Virus record (IMG/VR): IMGVR_UViG_3300023096_000097
Location: 1-28,679 of that record
Strand: one strand, 5' to 3'
Length of the DNA: 28,679 nt
From: a virus
The position numbers and the translations under genes were made by a program. Below, piece after piece: positions 15,302-23,479 of the stretch (the stretch's first letter is position 1; each line of letters begins with the position of its first letter). Under the pieces are notes generated by a model that was given only the letters and a program-made list of their open reading frames with translations, was not told the origin of the DNA and did no database searches.

Positions 15302-15736
15302 TTATGACTCCCAGACCCAGAAATAACGCTTCGATACAGCGTCCTGTCCCGGCTTTTGGTAGGTGATAAAAAGGTTGAGTCGGTTCGGATACACGATTTG
15401 TGTAACGGGCGTAATGCTGGCCACAACTCCGTCATCCGTAAGCCACTTCAGCGCCTCTGCGGCAAAGTCCTGTGCTTTGTTTGCAACAGCCAGCGTCAAT
15501 TTCTGACGGCGCAACAGCCAAAGACGTGACCCGATGGGATAATCCTGATCTTGATCTCCCCACCAACCGCGGCGATTATCGCCATCATATTCGTCATCTT
15601 CCCGCGCCAGCCGATCGGTAAAAAGACTGATTAGAATGGCAGTTTCAAGGTCAGAGCCTGACTGCAAGTCACCAGAGGATTCTACCCAGTCGCCAACAGA
15701 TTGTTCGGCATTCCAGACAGTTGTAATGTCAGTCAT
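15302..15736 (-). CDS. Mu gp46-like baseplate protein
   Basis: Protein of 144 residues of the Mu gp46 family (gp25-like neighbour in wedge assembly). The motif SDLETAILISLFTDRLAREDDE followed by GWWGDQDQDYPIGSRLWLLRRQK is typical. It connects wedge to sheath and tube in contractile tails. Its ATG overlaps the gp45-like stop by ATGA. Confidence 0.93.
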   Translation of the reverse strand: MTDITTVWNAEQSVGDWVESSGDLQSGSDLETAILISLFTDRLAREDDEYDGDNRRGWWGDQDQDYPIGSRLWLLRRQKLTLAVANKAQDFAAEALKWLTDDGVVASITPVTQIVYPNRLNLFITYQKPGQDAVSKRYFWVWES

Positions 15737-16317
15737 TCAACTAACTCCCCGGGTTTTTCGCTCGTAGGCGATGAACTGCCGCTCTGCACATTTTTAACAA
15801 CGTGATCGTGCATGTTGTAAGTGTCGCGCAGATCTTTCAGGGTGGTGGTATTGCTCCCGGCGTTGTCAATGATGTCCCCTGCACATTTCAGCACCGGTGT
15901 GTCAGCATAGATTTCTTCTGAAGCGACGATGGTCACCTTCGTTGAGTTAACCACCGTGACCGGTTTCCCTTTGGCGTCTATCTCTATGCCTTCCTCCATC
16001 AATTTAAAATGCATACCCCACAGGTTGTAGAGGATCGTTTCGCCCGGGTTTAGGCCGGTTTTTCGGCTACCTTTATGCCCGGAGGCAATCACTACCGCGT
16101 TCGACCGGTCGCCGGAAAGATAGGCAATTAGCACATCAGCGCCATCAGGCAATGAGGAGGAGAAGCCAAACTCCATCAGGCGGGGTGTATCGCCGCGCAC
16201 TTCCATCGGCGTGTTGTATTGCACCTTCTGGATCCCACCGTCGTCATTGGTCAGTGATACGCTGCCTACGCCAATCATCATCATCGCCCGGCGGTAAAGC
16301 GTATTGAGCAGGGTCAT
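15733..16317 (-). CDS. Baseplate spike/assembly protein V (Mu gp45-like)
   Basis: Protein of 194 residues, the usual size for Mu gp45. The N-terminal helical start is followed by an OB-fold region (VQYNTPMEVRGDTPRLMEFGF, LPDGADVLIAYLSGDRSNAVVIAS) and a C-terminal beta-helix-like section ending in HDHVVKNVQSGSS. The family trimerises into the membrane-piercing spike. The HDH stretch near the C-terminus is what would be expected at a metal-binding spike tip (compare HxH in P2 gpV); binding is inference. Confidence 0.93.
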   Translation of the reverse strand: MTLLNTLYRRAMMMIGVGSVSLTNDDGGIQKVQYNTPMEVRGDTPRLMEFGFSSSLPDGADVLIAYLSGDRSNAVVIASGHKGSRKTGLNPGETILYNLWGMHFKLMEEGIEIDAKGKPVTVVNSTKVTIVASEEIYADTPVLKCAGDIIDNAGSNTTTLKDLRDTYNMHDHVVKNVQSGSSSPTSEKPGELVE

Positions 16318-17375
16318 TGGTTCAACTCCTGGATCACGTTGTAGAAGCGGTAAGGCTGAACCGAAAACGCCGCCGGCGGCATCAGTACCATCTGCGCGAC
16401 CGTGCCCTGGTCATCTTTGATGAAAGTGACTTCAGCCAGCAGCCACAGCGCATCATTGATGCCCATTTTGGGGATATTCACAGGGATCAGGGTATTGGGT
16501 TCCCAGAGATTGCCTGCGCTGTCGCGCCAGTTATCAATGGTGACCTGCAGCACCTTCGAACGGCCGTATCGGCGGTTCATTTCCCAGTCGATCGCCTGCT
16601 GGGCCAGCTCTTTGGTGTTCATGGTACTTTCGACGATGATAATCCGGTTGCGGTACCGCATTTTGGCAACGTCCGGGTCATTTGCAGTGGCTTTAGTCAC
16701 GGCACCATAACCACTGTCATCAACCAGCGGGTTAACCGTCATTGAGACGCCGGTGTATTCTGAGAACCGCTCGTCCATCGAGGCTTCATAGGCTGCTGCC
16801 TCGATATTGACTCCCTGTGCGACGCCACTGGCGGCCTTCTTCGTACCCACTCGGGTCAGGTAGAGGCTGCCATCAGGCAGATCATAGTAGAGAAGCGCCG
16901 CCCAGCGGGTGATGCGGTCAATGATTTCCTGAGAGCTCTCCCCCCAGTTCAGCGTGAACTGTGGAACGTTATTTATACCGGTAACATCGCTCGATACAGT
17001 GATCCCGTATGGCGCGGCCAGACGCTGCGCAATCTGCAATGGAGTCGCGCCGGTGATCACGTTGTTGTCCCATTTAGCGGAGCAGTCTACGAGGTCTTCA
17101 CACTTGCTGCGTCCCGTTGCCCGGACCTCATGCCTCGAGGCGGAAATCATCGGCGCCCACCGGTCGATGTAACCAGTAATAACCGTATCACCCCCGAGTT
17201 TAACCACACAGGCATCCCCCTCTTTAACCAGTTGCTTTTCACCGCTTGCTGGATATTCATCCATTAATGACAGGTCAAAATCACTCGGAAAGCGCTCAAT
17301 GCTCCGGGTTACGCGCACAGAATCCCAGCCGGAAATCACCTTATCCCCCACGGTTAATGTCATTTCATCACTCAT
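16314..17375 (-). CDS. Baseplate hub protein (Mu gpP/gp44, P2 gpD-like)
   Basis: Protein of 353 residues, hub family of contractile tails (T4 gp27-like). It opens with MTLTVGDKVISGWDSVRVTR and carries DEYPASGEKQLVKEGD, TGYIDRWAPMISAS and VRATGRSKCEDLVDCSA, typical of Mu P. It forms the central ring on which the spike protein sits. It overlaps both neighbours by 4 bp, in the Mu order N-P-45. Confidence 0.93.
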   Translation of the reverse strand: MSDEMTLTVGDKVISGWDSVRVTRSIERFPSDFDLSLMDEYPASGEKQLVKEGDACVVKLGGDTVITGYIDRWAPMISASRHEVRATGRSKCEDLVDCSAKWDNNVITGATPLQIAQRLAAPYGITVSSDVTGINNVPQFTLNWGESSQEIIDRITRWAALLYYDLPDGSLYLTRVGTKKAASGVAQGVNIEAAAYEASMDERFSEYTGVSMTVNPLVDDSGYGAVTKATANDPDVAKMRYRNRIIIVESTMNTKELAQQAIDWEMNRRYGRSKVLQVTIDNWRDSAGNLWEPNTLIPVNIPKMGINDALWLLAEVTFIKDDQGTVAQMVLMPPAAFSVQPYRFYNVIQELNQ

Positions 17376-18778
17376 GAAGAAAGCGCCTTGAAGGAAAGTG
17401 GCATAAATGCCGGATGAATAGGATCGGCCATTTTTACCAACCCTTCGGTACGGCTCGCATCCTGATAGAGTCGGTTTGACAGGTTTAGTGCAGGCAGTGA
17501 CGCACTGAATATTACAGTTGATACATTGGCCAGTTGTGCCCCTTTATCCTGCAAGGTTGTTTTGACCGTGGTCTTAAGAACGGACAACTCGCTAAATACC
17601 TGGTCATAACCCGCATCTGCCGCAGCCAGTGATACCGTATCGATAACGGTGACCACGCGCTGAAGAAGTTCGGCGGCATCGTCATAGCTTACTGGATCGT
17701 AAAGAGACGCCGCATAGGCCATTGCGCCAACGCTTAGCGTGACGAGGTAAATTTGTGCAGCAGAAGCAATGCCGCTGTCGCTGCTGTCTGGCCGGTAAGT
17801 GGTGTCTGCGAACATCGCCAACGTTTCCAACAGGCGAACCAGATCCAACCCTTTCGCCTCACTGGAAAGTAACGCATTGACCACATCCTGCGCGCCGTTG
17901 GCATACGCGGATACACTGGTTGATGCCAGAAGACTGGATGTTAACGCCTTGACCTCTGCCCTATTTTCGACTGACGCGGCCATTTTCTGTGAAACGAGAA
18001 GGTCATAATCGTCAGTGTCTTCGGTAGTCTTCGTGCTATTGGTCGCACCCGAGGAATTTCCGCCTACCTTGCCTGTGTTATAACGGCTATATCGGCTGCT
18101 GCCGAACGTCGATTTCAGCGTATTACTGAGGTTTGTCGCCTCGTTGGCCGTGCGGGTCACCATCCCGGTCCAGAACGAAACCGTGCTTTTGAGTGTTTTT
18201 ATTGCCTGTGTAACCGTGCGTAAATCAGAATTCACCTCTGCAATAAACGTGGCCGCTGATTTAGCTGCCAGCGCCAGCCAGGATGTCTGAACGGTTGAAG
18301 CTGCTGAAGCAGCGCCGGTTATGGCAAAAACGCGCAGGCCAGACTCGATGACGGTCAGAGAAAATTCAAAAACACGCTCGGAGTCTTTGCTTTCCCTAAT
18401 CTTAAGGCCTCCGTCAGGTATGCTGACAGTTAGCTCTCCAAGCGTAGGATGCACCAGCGTTCCCGGTCCCAAGGCTTCACAGGCCGCAATAAGGCTATCC
18501 CGCTGGGTCATAACATCGGCGGCGCTGTAAATAAGGCTGGATTGAATGATGAATCCATTTAAGGTCAGGCGGCGCGTCCCCCGCCCCAGATCCTCTATCC
18601 ATGCAGTGTCACGATATGGGTATTCGTGGACAGCCTGCCTACGCCCGAAATTTCCTTCCGCATCGATAATTGCAAAGGGTACGCCGCGAAAAGATGCCGG
18701 GTGAATATGATCCTGCCAGTTCCAACTGTCGCCGGAGAAGCCTAACAGCGAAGACAGCGCATTTTGTAACAGTGGCAT
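17372..18778 (-). CDS. Mu gpN-like tail/DNA circularisation protein
   Basis: Protein of 468 residues. The N-terminal third has the DNA_circ_N signature: SFRGVPFAIIDAEGNFGRRQ, VHEYPYRDTAWIEDLGRGTRR and LTLNGFIIQ, with GTLVHPTLGELTV later. In Mu the N protein belongs to the baseplate/tail tip region and is linked to circularisation of injected DNA. The remaining part is helical and Ala/Ser rich. It follows the tape measure gene after a 48-bp gap that contains an intrinsic terminator, so its expression may be lower or depend on antitermination. Confidence 0.92.
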   Translation of the reverse strand: MPLLQNALSSLLGFSGDSWNWQDHIHPASFRGVPFAIIDAEGNFGRRQAVHEYPYRDTAWIEDLGRGTRRLTLNGFIIQSSLIYSAADVMTQRDSLIAACEALGPGTLVHPTLGELTVSIPDGGLKIRESKDSERVFEFSLTVIESGLRVFAITGAASAASTVQTSWLALAAKSAATFIAEVNSDLRTVTQAIKTLKSTVSFWTGMVTRTANEATNLSNTLKSTFGSSRYSRYNTGKVGGNSSGATNSTKTTEDTDDYDLLVSQKMAASVENRAEVKALTSSLLASTSVSAYANGAQDVVNALLSSEAKGLDLVRLLETLAMFADTTYRPDSSDSGIASAAQIYLVTLSVGAMAYAASLYDPVSYDDAAELLQRVVTVIDTVSLAAADAGYDQVFSELSVLKTTVKTTLQDKGAQLANVSTVIFSASLPALNLSNRLYQDASRTEGLVKMADPIHPAFMPLSFKALSS

Positions 18779-18795
18779 CCTGTCCTCCAGAAAGG

Positions 18796-18815
18796 AAAAA
18801 CCCGCCGAAGCGGGT
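18796..18815 (-). terminator. Intrinsic terminator inside the late operon
   Basis: On the minus strand ACCCGC-TTCG-GCGGGT with a stable UUCG tetraloop, followed by TTTTTCC. It lies between the tape measure stop (18827) and the gpN-like start (18778), not at an operon end. Baseplate and fibre genes lie downstream. Confidence 0.85.
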
Positions 18816-18826
18816 CAGGTTGATAT

Positions 18827-20662
18827 TTATGGCATCGACATTGCCGTGGTGACTTTGCCACCGCTTCCAGAGACTTTTTTGCGCTCTCCGGTTCGTTCAT
18901 TAATCAGCGTCAACTCGATTTCGCTTTTATTTTCTTTCAATGACTTAGATAAAGTGTCAGCAAGTTGTTTCATGTCAATTCCACCACCAGATATTCCATT
19001 TGAACCTGCTGCCGGCGCGTTTATATTTGGCTCTCCCCCTTTGCCTGTCTGGTTAATTTCAGTGTTCCCTGAATATCCTTGCGGTACTCTCCAGCGGGGA
19101 TCGGTCATCGATGTATTGATACCATTATCAATATCACTTTCGCTGTAGGGCTGGCTTCCATTTTCATGGCGGATCATCGCGGTCATCAGGCGCTTTAGGG
19201 TGGCTGGGTCACTCAAATCCAGTTTTTCATGCGCGCCAAATCCCGTATCTTTGGTCACTGCATTGATATAGGCCTGTGAGTCATTTTCACTGGACGGGGC
19301 GTAAGTGTGGATAATGCCATAAGGCGTGTCATTCCCCCTTCCACCATACAACTGAAGCTGCCTGCTCATCGCTGCCAGGCCATCGTTCGGGTTACTGAAA
19401 ATAGGGAAACTGCCATCATTGCCTACCGCGTTAGGCGCGGACCGTAAATTACCCGGGTTATTGTTACGGATCCCGCGGGCATTATTATTACCGGGCTGAT
19501 TGAACGATAATGGCGGCACTACGGAAGATGGCGGCTGCGCATACATCGCTTGCACATCTTTTTGAAGCTGGCTCGCCTTATCCGTCGGGCCATAATAACT
19601 GTTAAGCTTTTTGACTAAATCACCGGAGGCATAGCCCAGATTAAGGTCAAGCTTTTCATCCCACGAAAGTGTGGATTTAAACTTTTCATCCTTCAGGGCT
19701 TCCCTAATGCGATCTGCCTGTTCTCCCCCGCGGTTAAAGGTCATTAATGATCCGACCGTCGCAGTATCAAACCCATGCTGCATAACTTGGGAAGCATCAT
19801 CAAAACTTTTCTGAACTATCGGGGCCTGTCCCAGCCACGCCTGCCCCTTCATCAGCATGCCATCCCACGACGCCGAGATCTGGTTTACCTGATTACGGAA
19901 TGCCAGCGCGTTCTGCACATCTTTATCTGAGAAAATCAAACCGTCACGCTGCGCCTGATCTTTAAGGCGCTGGACCTGCTCGGTGCTTTGCCGCAGGTAG
20001 TTCAGAAGATCTGGCGAGAACTGCCCTACCTGCGCAATCACAGACTGGCGAGCTGGTGTTTGTTTCAGCATGGCTCGATTCAGGTCATCCATCAGTTTTA
20101 CAACGTCAGCCATACCCTCTTTGGTTTTGCTGATCTTAATGCCCATCTGCGCCATAAGGGCATTGAAGGGATCATCCCGACCGTTAAGTGCATCATTGGC
20201 ACGCTGATAAAGACCGGTAACAGAGCTTTCAGCAGAATCCCGCGTTGCCCCATTTTCAATCATCGCACCGGTCAGTTCTTGATAGGCCCGGGTGGTTGCG
20301 CTGATATTTTTGGCGGTGGTATCAATTTTATAGCCGGAATCCGCATATTCCTTGATTTGTGATTTTACACCATTCAAGACAGTGGCGAGACCGCCCAACC
20401 CCAAGGTCAGGCCGCCCACCATTTTTAGCGGTGGTACAAGGTCCCCGACAAACTGGACACCATCCCGCGCATTTTTTGCCAGCTTCTCAAGACGCCCACT
20501 GACCTCATCAAGACCTTCAGCGGAACGGCGGCCGCCAAGCTGAATGACTTTTTGCGCATCATTGAGATGGGGTGTCAGTTTTTTCACCGCATCATCAATG
20601 TTCTGAATTGACTGTGAAACCTGATCATCTGCTTTCAACTGGAAATCAAATACATTACCCAT
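18827..20662 (-). CDS. Tape measure protein with internal peptidoglycan-hydrolase-like domain
   Basis: Protein of 611 residues that sets tail length and is injected with DNA. The N-terminus is helical (ADDQVSQSIQNIDDAVKKL), with a hydrophobic segment about 78-98 (LVPPLKMVGGLTLGLGGLATVL). Residues about 396-516 form a distinct module: RGIRNNNPGNLR, then FPIFSNPNDGLAAMSRQLQLYG, IIHTYAPSSENDSQAYINAV and MIRHENGSQPYSESD. This pattern is shared with virion-associated muralytic domains (P5-like). It would open the cell wall during entry; activity is inference. The ATG overlaps the TAA of the chaperone frameshift extension (TAATG) and has AAAGGA upstream. At 611 residues it predicts a fairly short tail. 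Confidence 0.93.
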   Translation of the reverse strand: MGNVFDFQLKADDQVSQSIQNIDDAVKKLTPHLNDAQKVIQLGGRRSAEGLDEVSGRLEKLAKNARDGVQFVGDLVPPLKMVGGLTLGLGGLATVLNGVKSQIKEYADSGYKIDTTAKNISATTRAYQELTGAMIENGATRDSAESSVTGLYQRANDALNGRDDPFNALMAQMGIKISKTKEGMADVVKLMDDLNRAMLKQTPARQSVIAQVGQFSPDLLNYLRQSTEQVQRLKDQAQRDGLIFSDKDVQNALAFRNQVNQISASWDGMLMKGQAWLGQAPIVQKSFDDASQVMQHGFDTATVGSLMTFNRGGEQADRIREALKDEKFKSTLSWDEKLDLNLGYASGDLVKKLNSYYGPTDKASQLQKDVQAMYAQPPSSVVPPLSFNQPGNNNARGIRNNNPGNLRSAPNAVGNDGSFPIFSNPNDGLAAMSRQLQLYGGRGNDTPYGIIHTYAPSSENDSQAYINAVTKDTGFGAHEKLDLSDPATLKRLMTAMIRHENGSQPYSESDIDNGINTSMTDPRWRVPQGYSGNTEINQTGKGGEPNINAPAAGSNGISGGGIDMKQLADTLSKSLKENKSEIELTLINERTGERKKVSGSGGKVTTAMSMP

Positions 20663-20814
20663 TATCTTTCCTTTAACTTATTGATGCGCAATGCCTGATC
20701 CCGCCACCAGTTGAGTTTCGACCATGTTAGCCGCCCGGCCTGATCCGGGCCCCAGCCGTAGTAATACGTCACATCGGCGATGCGTTCACGCCATCTCCCG
20801 CCGTCGGGGAGAAG
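20662..20814 (-). CDS. Frameshift extension of the tail assembly chaperone (gpT-like part)
   Basis: Entering the -1 frame right after the slippery AAC codon gives 50 further codons, open until the TAA that overlaps the tape measure ATG. The translation (LLPDGGRWRERIADVTYYYGW ending WWRDQALRINKLKER in its later part) has the basic, Trp/Tyr-rich look of chaperone extensions that bind the tape measure protein. It would give a fusion of 183 + 50 = 233 residues. It explains an otherwise gene-free 106 bp before the tape measure gene. The same arrangement is known for Mu gp41, P2 E/E' and lambda G/GT. Confidence 0.8.
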   Translation of the reverse strand, partial: LLPDGGRWRERIADVTYYYGWGPDQAGRLTWSKLNWWRDQALRINKLKER

Positions 20815-21362
20815 TTTAAAAAACCCAGCATGTAACCCTCGCAGCGCTTGTAATCCGTAAACGGCAGACGGTTAATGACCTGCGGAGGAATGCCGGAGAT
20901 TTCGGCGATCAGCGCGGACATCGCCGCCAGACCGCCTTTCACTGTCTGGGTTTTATAAAACTGGTCAACCTGGTCAAGACAGGGTTCACCAAGATCGATA
21001 CCTGCCCAGTTATGCTCCCCTTTGCCGTCCTGAAGGGCTTTTGGCAGCACGATCACCGTGCTGCTTTCAACCGGCATAACGGGTTCGGGGATGTAATTTA
21101 AGAAGGTGAGAAGAAATACCTCACACTGTTTGAAAGTGGTAAACGGTATGCGCCTGACAACCTGCGGCGGGATCCCCGATAACAGCGAGATAAGGAGCCC
21201 CATCGCCGCCAGCGCGCCGTCCGTTTTCTGCTTATCAAAGAACTGATTCACTTCGATCAATGCAGGCTCATGCAGTTCAATGTTTTCCCAGACCAGTTTA
21301 CCGCTGGCGTCAGCCAGCGGTTTATCCAGAGGAATGACAATACTTTTTTCCTGCTCTTCCAC
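20769..21362 (-). CDS. Tail assembly chaperone with tandem duplicated domain (Mu gp41-like)
   Basis: Protein of 197 residues made of two copies of one unit: residues about 8-90 and 103-184. Both copies share EP-L-VNQF/VDQF, a Gly-Ala-Leu-Ala-Ala-Met helix, SGIPPQV, R-PFT and a closing FLNY/FLNF. Single-copy relatives (Mu gp41 type) are about half as long. The product coats the tape measure protein during tube polymerisation. The second copy ends at the slippery site that gives the 233-residue fusion; the matching codons in copy one (TTC TTA AAT) are not slippery. Position between tube and tape measure genes is canonical. Confidence 0.9.
   Translation of the reverse strand: MEEQEKSIVIPLDKPLADASGKLVWENIELHEPALIEVNQFFDKQKTDGALAAMGLLISLLSGIPPQVVRRIPFTTFKQCEVFLLTFLNYIPEPVMPVESSTVIVLPKALQDGKGEHNWAGIDLGEPCLDQVDQFYKTQTVKGGLAAMSALIAEISGIPPQVINRLPFTDYKRCEGYMLGFLNFSPTAGDGVNASPM
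20794..20820 (-). promoter_or_regulatory. Programmed -1 ribosomal frameshift site
   Basis: The heptamer T TTA AAC (20820-20814) is in the correct register of the chaperone frame (GGT TTT TTA AAC). A hairpin TCTCCC-cgacggc-GGGAGA (20812-20794) starts 1 nt later; that spacing is short for a classical stimulator, so partial opening or another structure may act. The -1 frame is open for 50 codons beyond. Confidence 0.85.
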
Positions 21363-21364
21363 GA

Positions 21365-21733
21365 TCAGCTCTCCACGACTGAGAAGCTTTCCCAGCGGAC
21401 ATCGAACACAGCGTCTTCACTGTCCACTTCCTGTGATTCGACCGTCCACATCCCGGTACCAATAATCGTTTTACCGTTGGCGAGTTCAGCCACCACGGTG
21501 ACATCGGTCATGCCGTTAAAGTCTGCCACCGTGGTACCGCCGCTGTCGCGAACCTGACAGGAGATATACGGCGCAGAAGGCTTTTCCTTATAGCCATGGA
21601 CACGATCCATCCCGGTCAGTGTTTCGCGTTTAACGGTTGAAGGACTGTATTTGAACTGCCCGGCGACCATGATTGTGACGCCATTGGTCGTCACCGACGC
21701 GGTGCCCGCCAGGCGGTTGGAAGTATCACCCAT
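21365..21733 (-). CDS. Tail tube protein (Mu gpM-like)
   Basis: Protein of 122 residues, the size of Mu M. TSNRLAGTASVTTNGVTIMV, FKYSPSTVKRETLTGMDRVHGYKEKP and ISCQVRDSGGTTVADFNGMTDVTVV are typical of Mu-type tube subunits. It stacks as hexameric rings around the tape measure protein inside the sheath. It lies directly after the sheath gene. Confidence 0.94.
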   Translation of the reverse strand: MGDTSNRLAGTASVTTNGVTIMVAGQFKYSPSTVKRETLTGMDRVHGYKEKPSAPYISCQVRDSGGTTVADFNGMTDVTVVAELANGKTIIGTGMWTVESQEVDSEDAVFDVRWESFSVVES

Positions 21734-21742
21734 TTTTTTTCC

Positions 21743-23227
21743 TTACGCCGCGGCTTGCAGGCGGAACTGGTTGAGAAGAGCAAATACACGCAGCTGGTTG
21801 ATAAGCACACCATCCCACAGCACATCGACGCGGTTCGGATTGGTCGTGCTTTTCGTCACAACCAAACCGGCGGCGAAGGCTTTGGAATCCTGCACATATC
21901 CGTTGTACTCAAGTTGCGTGTACTGGGCGATCATCTCAGCGCGGATAATGTTCGGCGTCACAATTGAGGCCCCCGGAGCGAAACGGATCCCATCGGCGGC
22001 CAGTTTCATTCGCGCAAATTTCGAGGTGACCTGCGTGCGGATAAAGCGGGTGACGAACATCAGCAGGAATAACGTTTCCACCTGCAGATAGCTGTCATCA
22101 GCATCCCCGTACTTGTTGGTCTGATAAGTAGTGATCAGATTTTCCACCTGCACCGTGCTGTCATCAGCCACAGTGAAGGTAGAAATGCCGCTGTAAAGCA
22201 GGTTGTTGCGCTCGGTCAGCTCGAAACGTGAAGCCAGTGGAGGCGCCAGCACGCCGGAAATGGTGAGTGTTTGCAGAGGACGTCCCGGATCATTGCGCAG
22301 GCTACCCGCAACAGCACCCGTTGCGGCCGCTGCCCAGACATAAGCTGGCGTTGGGGAGTCATAAACCCCCAGCAGTGTTGCATGCTGATCATTGCGGGCT
22401 TCACCAATGGTGGTCAACTGACCATAAGTGCCGGATACCGCTCCGAAAACGTGACCGTAAAGCTGGTAAGCGTAGCTCCATCGACCGGTGCTGTCTGACA
22501 GCAAGCTTTTCAGCGCATCCAGAGAAGTCGTGTCGGTATAAGGGGTAACGATAAAATCAAAGGTCCGGTCGCCGAGATTTGCCAGGGCTGTTGTCATGTC
22601 CGGTGACCCAGCGCCGCCAGTAAATGCAGCGAGCGTAATGCCCAGACCATCAGGCGTTACTTCCCCGCCAGCGCTGCCCAGATAATTCAGCCGCAAATCG
22701 AGGGTGTTACCATGCGCGCCTTTATTTTTTGCCGTCAGAGTAATGACGCCAGCGGCAGATGCTGCTGTCACTGGTAACTCGATTTTGGCATTGATTGCTG
22801 CGGCTAACGCTGCTGCCATCGTCGTCACGGTGTCTGTACTTAAGACGGTGATCTGCACGCGCTTACCCGCGACATACAGCGAAATCACCCCGGTTTCACT
22901 CGGTGCCGTGGTCAGCGTAATAGTGCTGGTCGCCGCAGTCATAGAGGAACCATCCAGCAGTGGGAGCAGGTAAATTTCACCAGAAATATCATTTGCCAGA
23001 TATGCTGCAATCTGGTTATGAAGCATAGACCCGGCGCCATAAATACCGGCTGTGTTTGAGGCTGATGATTCAATAACCGGAATATTTGGATTCACCGCCG
23101 CATTCGTCAGCATCTGACCAATGATCAGGGTACGCTGCGTCGCCGTCGCGGTGTTCGCCTGCGAGTTATCGAACTCAGCAAAAAACAAGGGGGTCCGAAT
23201 GTTGCTGGGGATCTGTTGAAAATTCAT
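21743..23227 (-). CDS. Contractile tail sheath protein (Mu gpL-like)
   Basis: Protein of 494 residues, matching Mu L (about 495). N-terminal NFQQIPSNIRTPLFFAEFDNSQA and TQRTLIIGQ, central DFIVTPYTDTTSLDALKSLL, and a C-terminal domain with RNNLLYSGISTFTV, YLQVETLFLLMFVTRFIRT and FAPGASIVTPNIIRAEMIAQY. It contracts to drive the tube through the envelope. This gene shows the phage is a myovirus. It overlaps the small DUF2635 gene by 1 bp. Confidence 0.96.
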   Translation of the reverse strand: MNFQQIPSNIRTPLFFAEFDNSQANTATATQRTLIIGQMLTNAAVNPNIPVIESSASNTAGIYGAGSMLHNQIAAYLANDISGEIYLLPLLDGSSMTAATSTITLTTAPSETGVISLYVAGKRVQITVLSTDTVTTMAAALAAAINAKIELPVTAASAAGVITLTAKNKGAHGNTLDLRLNYLGSAGGEVTPDGLGITLAAFTGGAGSPDMTTALANLGDRTFDFIVTPYTDTTSLDALKSLLSDSTGRWSYAYQLYGHVFGAVSGTYGQLTTIGEARNDQHATLLGVYDSPTPAYVWAAAATGAVAGSLRNDPGRPLQTLTISGVLAPPLASRFELTERNNLLYSGISTFTVADDSTVQVENLITTYQTNKYGDADDSYLQVETLFLLMFVTRFIRTQVTSKFARMKLAADGIRFAPGASIVTPNIIRAEMIAQYTQLEYNGYVQDSKAFAAGLVVTKSTTNPNRVDVLWDGVLINQLRVFALLNQFRLQAAA

Positions 23228-23463
23228 TAGCTCGCACTCCCGGTATCAGTTGATGCGGCAGCTTTTTCAGCGCCTGCATCGGTATTTTTTACAGCGGTTG
23301 TCGACTTCGCGGCGGCTGCTGAAGCATCAACGGTGATAACGTCACCATCACGCAGCCGGCGATCCCAAAACGTACTTTTAGCGACCTCTGCCCCTTCTTC
23401 GGGCAAAAAGGTGCCTTTAACCGGATCACGCACTGTGCGCCCGGCTACGGGTTTAACAAACAT
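23227..23463 (-). CDS. Small Mu gp38-like protein (DUF2635)
   Basis: Protein of 78 residues. The first half, FVKPVAGRTVRDPVKGTFLPEEGAEV and FWDRRLRDGDVI in sequence, is the DUF2635 motif found directly before the sheath gene in Mu-like tails. The second half is low-complexity Ala/Thr/Ser. The function is unknown; a tail-assembly role is assumed from synteny. Confidence 0.88.
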   Translation of the reverse strand: MFVKPVAGRTVRDPVKGTFLPEEGAEVAKSTFWDRRLRDGDVITVDASAAAAKSTTAVKNTDAGAEKAAASTDTGSAS

Positions 23464-23479
23464 GGGATACTCCAGATAG

